Shown: positions 60,272 to 64,000 of the stretch, piece after piece
How the letters are laid out: each line of letters opens with the position of its first letter
How positions within the stretch are numbered: position 1 is the first letter of the stretch
DNA from: Cunninghamia lanceolata
Lineage: Eukaryota > Streptophyta > Pinopsida > Cupressales > Cupressaceae
Length of the DNA stretch: 64,000 bases
Reading direction: 5' to 3'
Assembly (NCBI GenBank): GCA_027924645.1
Contig: BSBN01000845.1
Span: 1,488,001 to 1,552,000, forward strand
Notes under the pieces: generated by a model
Database searches by the model: none
Told to the model about the DNA's origin: nothing
What the model saw: the letters and a program-made list of their open reading frames with translations, nothing else
Made by a program: the position numbers and the translations under genes

Positions 60272-63200
60272 TTAGTTCATCACCGGAGGGGCCATGACCC
60301 CTAACTTCTCCTGGAGATATTCAAAAGAGTCCTTGGGAAGAGGTTTTGTAAAGATATCTGCAATCTAATCCTTGGAGGGAACATACTCCAATCTGACTTC
60401 TTCCTTGTTTACTTGTTCTCTCAAAAAGTGAAATTTGATAGATATGTGCTTGGTCTTAGAATGCAATACCGGATTCTTGGAAACATTAATTGCACTTGAA
60501 TTATCACAGAAAATTGTGATAGGCTCCTCATATTCAACTTTGATGTCTCTTAGCATCTGCTTCATCCATAAGATTTGAGTGCAACTACCTGCTGCTGCAA
60601 TGTATTCTGCTTCAGTTGTAGACAGAGATATTGCATCTTGTTTCTTGCTTAGCCAAGAAACCAATCTCTTCCCCAAAAAGAATGCTCCACCACTAGTGCT
60701 CTTCCGGTCATCCACATCTCCTGCCCAATCTGCATCTGTGTAAGCATGAAGAGAGAAATCCGGACCTCTAGGATACCATAGACCATACTCAACTGTCCCT
60801 TTCAAGTATCTAAAAATTCTTTTGATTGCCATAACATGAGATTCTCTAGGATCAGCCTGGAATCTTGCCACAAGACCAACAGCTTGCATTATATCTGGTC
60901 TAGTTTGAGTGAGATACAACAATCCACCAATCATTGATCTATACTTTGTCTGATCTGCCTTTGGAGAATCATCATCTTTGCTTAACTTACATCCGGTTGC
61001 CATAGGAGTGTTCATAGGCTTTGAGTCTTCCATACCAAATTTCTTTAACAATTCTTTCGCATATTTGGTCTGAGAAATGAAGATCCCTTCTTTTGTTTGA
61101 GTAATTTGCAGACCCAAGAAGAAATTCATTTCACCAAGCATAGACATTTCAAACTCACTTTTCATCTGATTTGCAAAAGTTTTACACATACTATCTCTTC
61201 CTCCAAAAATGATATCATCCACAAACACTTCAACAATCAGAATGTTCTCATGATCAATTTTGAAATATAAGTTGCTGTCAGCAGTACCTTTGTTGAATCC
61301 AATCTGCACAAGATGCTTATCCAACCTTTCATACCATGCTCTTGGGGCTTGCTTCAATCCATACAAGGCTTTCTTCAACTTGCAAACCATATCATTATTA
61401 TCAGACAATTGAAATCCATCCGGTTGTTCAATGTAGACTTCTTCTTCCAGATCACCATTTAGGAAGGCAGACTTGACATCCATCTGATATACCTTGAAGT
61501 CTTTGAAGGCAGCAAATGCAAGAAGTAATCTGACTGCTTCAATTCTTGCTACCGGAGCAAAAGTCTCTTCAAAGTCAATTCCTTCTATTTGAGAGTAGCC
61601 TTTGCAGACCAATCTAGCTTTGTTTCTGATTACTTCACCAGCTTCATTTAGTTTGTTCCGGAAGACCCACTTGGTTCCAATTACATTCCTGTCTCTAGGT
61701 CTGGGAACAAGATGCCAAGTATGATTTTTCTCAATTTGCATCAGTTCATCTTCCATTGCTTTGGTCCAGTTTTCATCATTGCAGGCTTCATTTATTGTTT
61801 TAGGTTCAATCTTTGAAATCAGACAACATTCATTCTGATCTTGAGCAATATTCCTTCTAGTTTGTACACCTTTGCTTCTGTCACCTATGATCTGATCTTC
61901 AGAGTGATTCAGTCTTACATACCTAGGAATTTTGGGAGTATCCAGCACTACTGTTTCTTGATCAGCCTCATTCAAATCTAACTCTTCTTCCTGATTTACC
62001 GGATCAGGCTGACTCTGTCTCACCGGAGAGGATTGAGGTCCTTGAACACTGTCTTGGTCATCTTCATCAAACTCATAAAATCTTGAAGGCTTCTCAATTC
62101 CTTCATCAACCTTCACATTGGTGCTTTCTATCATCTTCCTCAATCTCTTATTGTAACACCGGTATGCTTTGCTTTGAGTGGAGTAGCCCAAGAAAATTCC
62201 TTCATCACTTCTAGCATCAAACTTTCCTAGATCTTCATCTCTTTTAATATAACACTTGCTACCAAATACTCTGAAGTATTTCACAGTAGGAGTGATGCCA
62301 AACCAGAGTTCATAGGGGGTCTTACCGGTGTTGTTTCTGATTTGAACTCGATTGAGAGTGTAGACTGCAGTGCTGATAGCTTCTTTCCAAAACATTTGAG
62401 GAACATTTGCTTCCAACATCATTGTCCTAGCAGCTTCCTGGATGGTCCGGTTCTTTCTCTCAACTACTCCATTCTGCTGTGGAGTCTTAGGAGCAGACAA
62501 CTGTCTCCTTATACCCTGTTTCTCACAAAAGTCAATGAATTCACCAGATGTAAATTCTCCACCTCTATCAGACCTTAGACACTTTAGTTTCAATCCGGTT
62601 TGATTCTCCACCATAGCTTTGAAGATTTTGAACTTCTCAAAAGCTTCTGATTTTTCTTTTAGAAAGGTGACCCACATCATCCGGGAATGATCATCAATTA
62701 ATAACATGAAATATCTATCACCTTGCAGACTCTTGATTCTTGTCGGACCACATAGATCAGTATGTACTAATTCCAATAATCCGGTAGAAGACTGATCTTT
62801 GCTTTTAAAAGAGACTCTACTTTGTTTTCCTAACTGACATTCTTTACACACACTATTTGTAGGTTTTATCAATTTTGGAAGATCTCTCACAGCCTGAGTA
62901 TTGCTTATTTTGATAATGTTATCAAAATTTACATGACACATTCTTCTATGCCATAACCAACTCTGATCAATTTGAACAAATAAACAACTTTTATTTGAAC
63001 CAACCAAATGAAAGATGTTACCTCTTGTCTGAGTACCTGATGCAATTTCAGTTCCGGAGCTTGTAAAGATTCTGCATTTTCCATTCTTGAACCGGAGATC
63101 ATAGCCTTTGTCCACTAACTGACCAACACTGAGAAGATTGTGCTTCAATCCTTCAACATACAGTACATTTCCTGTTTTGCTCTTACCATCAAAGGAAATA

Positions 63201-64000
63201 GTTCCCCTACCTCTGATTCTGCCAGCAGAATTGTCACCAAACTTTACCATTCCTCCTTCATATCTTTCCAGGTCTAAGAACTTATTCTTGTCACCAGTCA
63301 TATGGTGAGAACATCCACTGTCAATAACCCAATCATCCTTTTCTTCCACTTGAGCAGCCAAGGCTTTTTCAACAACTTTGTGATTGACAGATTCGGAGAG
63401 CAAGGAATCTTCTTCCTTGATGGCTATAAACACCCACTCATTTCCGGATTTGCCTCCTGGTTCTGATTCATCATCTGTTACTCCTTCATTGTCATCTTCT
63501 TCATGAACATAATAGCAATTCTTTTGAAACCTTTGTCTGTGAGTATTAGATCTTGCAGATCTCTCCGGACATCTTGAGGCAAAATGACCAATCTTATTGC
63601 AGTTGAAACACTTAAAGGGTAGTTTTCCTTCATACTTACCGGATCCTCTTGGCAGTCTTTTTGCAATGAGGGCTTCAAGTTGAGCTGTTTCTGCTTCTTC
63701 TTCTTCCATGTCTCTTCTTGCTTGATCATACCATGACATTTTCCTTGATGAGTTTTCACCCGGATCAAATCTCTGTTTGCCTTTCACATAGGCACTGGCT
63801 TTGAAAGCAGATTCAGTCTTGGGAGGATCATCTCCAAACTCGGTCATTTCAAATGCAGCTAGTTTGCCAGCCAGTTGTTCTCTTGTGACAGTTGTGTGGG
63901 CTCTGAATTCATCAATGGCAGCAACTTTGATTTTGTAGGCAGCAGGAAGGGATCTTAGGATTTTGCAGACAATCTCATTTTCATCTAAAGTTCTACCAGC
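60272..64000 (-). pseudogene. Copia gag-pol polyprotein, copy 2, near-intact, partial
   Basis: The frame is open from the window edge (64000) to a TAG at 60365-60367, over 1200 codons, then the same frame continues about 30 codons to TAA at 60272-60274. The stop replaces a Gln codon present in copy 1. In order on the minus strand: end of gag, zinc knuckle [14 protein letters not shown] (about 63622-63580), protease [12 protein letters not shown] (about 63330), pre-integrase region, integrase with HTDLCGP (about 62765), LRSDRGGEF (about 62575) and QQNGVVERK (about 62470), RT with [12 protein letters not shown] (about 61485) and FVDDIIFG (about 61215), RNase H with [16 protein letters not shown] (about 60735). 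All catalytic Asp/Glu residues I can check are present. Only the last residues of RNase H or its tail would be lost, so function is possible but unproven. Confidence 0.94.

Larger units (their letters stand above)
58700..64000 (-). mobile_element. Young Ty1/copia retrotransposon, copy 2, minus strand, partial in window
   Basis: The 3' LTR occupies 58700-59983, beginning in plus reading with TGTTGGATCTAGGGC (complement of the family's LTR end) directly after GTGATTTTT of copy 1's LTR. The polypurine tract lies at 59984-59998 and gag-pol reads leftward from beyond 64000. The 5' LTR, primer-binding site and gag start are outside the window. The clean junction inside copy 1's LTR indicates ordinary integration; TTTTT (58695-58699) would be the target duplication. 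Confidence 0.94.

Noticed and set aside
62342..62578. Plus-strand ORF opposite copy 2 integrase
   Set aside because: Antisense shadow; the same shadow appears opposite copy 1 (54956-55192).

Overview
The window reads as plant nuclear intergenic DNA made almost entirely of nested LTR retrotransposons. It is AT-rich, most coding relics are broken by in-frame TAG codons, the primer-binding sites match plant initiator tRNA-Met (and probably tRNA-Asp), and both Ty1/copia and Ty3/gypsy elements are present. The mixture of old and young long-LTR elements, partial gag-only elements and no recognisable single-copy gene fits a very large plant genome such as a conifer. The species call is inference. 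I found no intact host gene, rRNA, tRNA, CRISPR array or operon, and no system I would call new with confidence.

Region 1-5.49 kb holds two decayed reading frames of unknown family (minus 21-1000, plus 2541-3782) and non-coding DNA. From 5495 to 18613 lies a minus-strand copia-type element with 1.5 kb LTRs and a perfect 5-bp target-site duplication (TSD, GTTGG). It encodes a gag-like protein with four tandem zinc knuckles plus a large protein of unknown function, but no pol. A second copia element (8649-13727, plus, TSD GTGAT) sits inside it. Then come a copia-type LTR fragment (18.6-19.3 kb), a coiled-coil relic (20.3-21.3 kb), a deleted gypsy protease-RT relic (21.7-22.9 kb) and two tandem-repeat arrays (23.0-23.9 kb).

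From 24210 to 43571 is a plus-strand Athila-like gypsy element (TSD CAAAC) with gag, protease, RT, RNase H, integrase and an extra 3' ORF. That 3' ORF was hit twice: by a solo LTR (32598-34756, TSD GGTCT) and by a minus-strand gag-protease-only element (36807-41887, TSD GGTTA). The Athila-like element itself interrupts an older minus-strand transposase-like gene (24003-24209 continuing at 43572-45126). A solo LTR (45132-46504), unassigned DNA and a chromodomain-type gypsy C-terminal relic (50108-50557) follow.

The right end holds two copies of one young copia family in opposite orientation. Copy 1 (51571-58699, plus) has one frameshift and one stop. Copy 2 (58700-64000, minus, runs off the edge) is almost intact and has inserted into copy 1's right LTR. 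The insertions can be ordered in time from their nesting, and damage is dominated by C-to-T type changes as expected from cytosine methylation.
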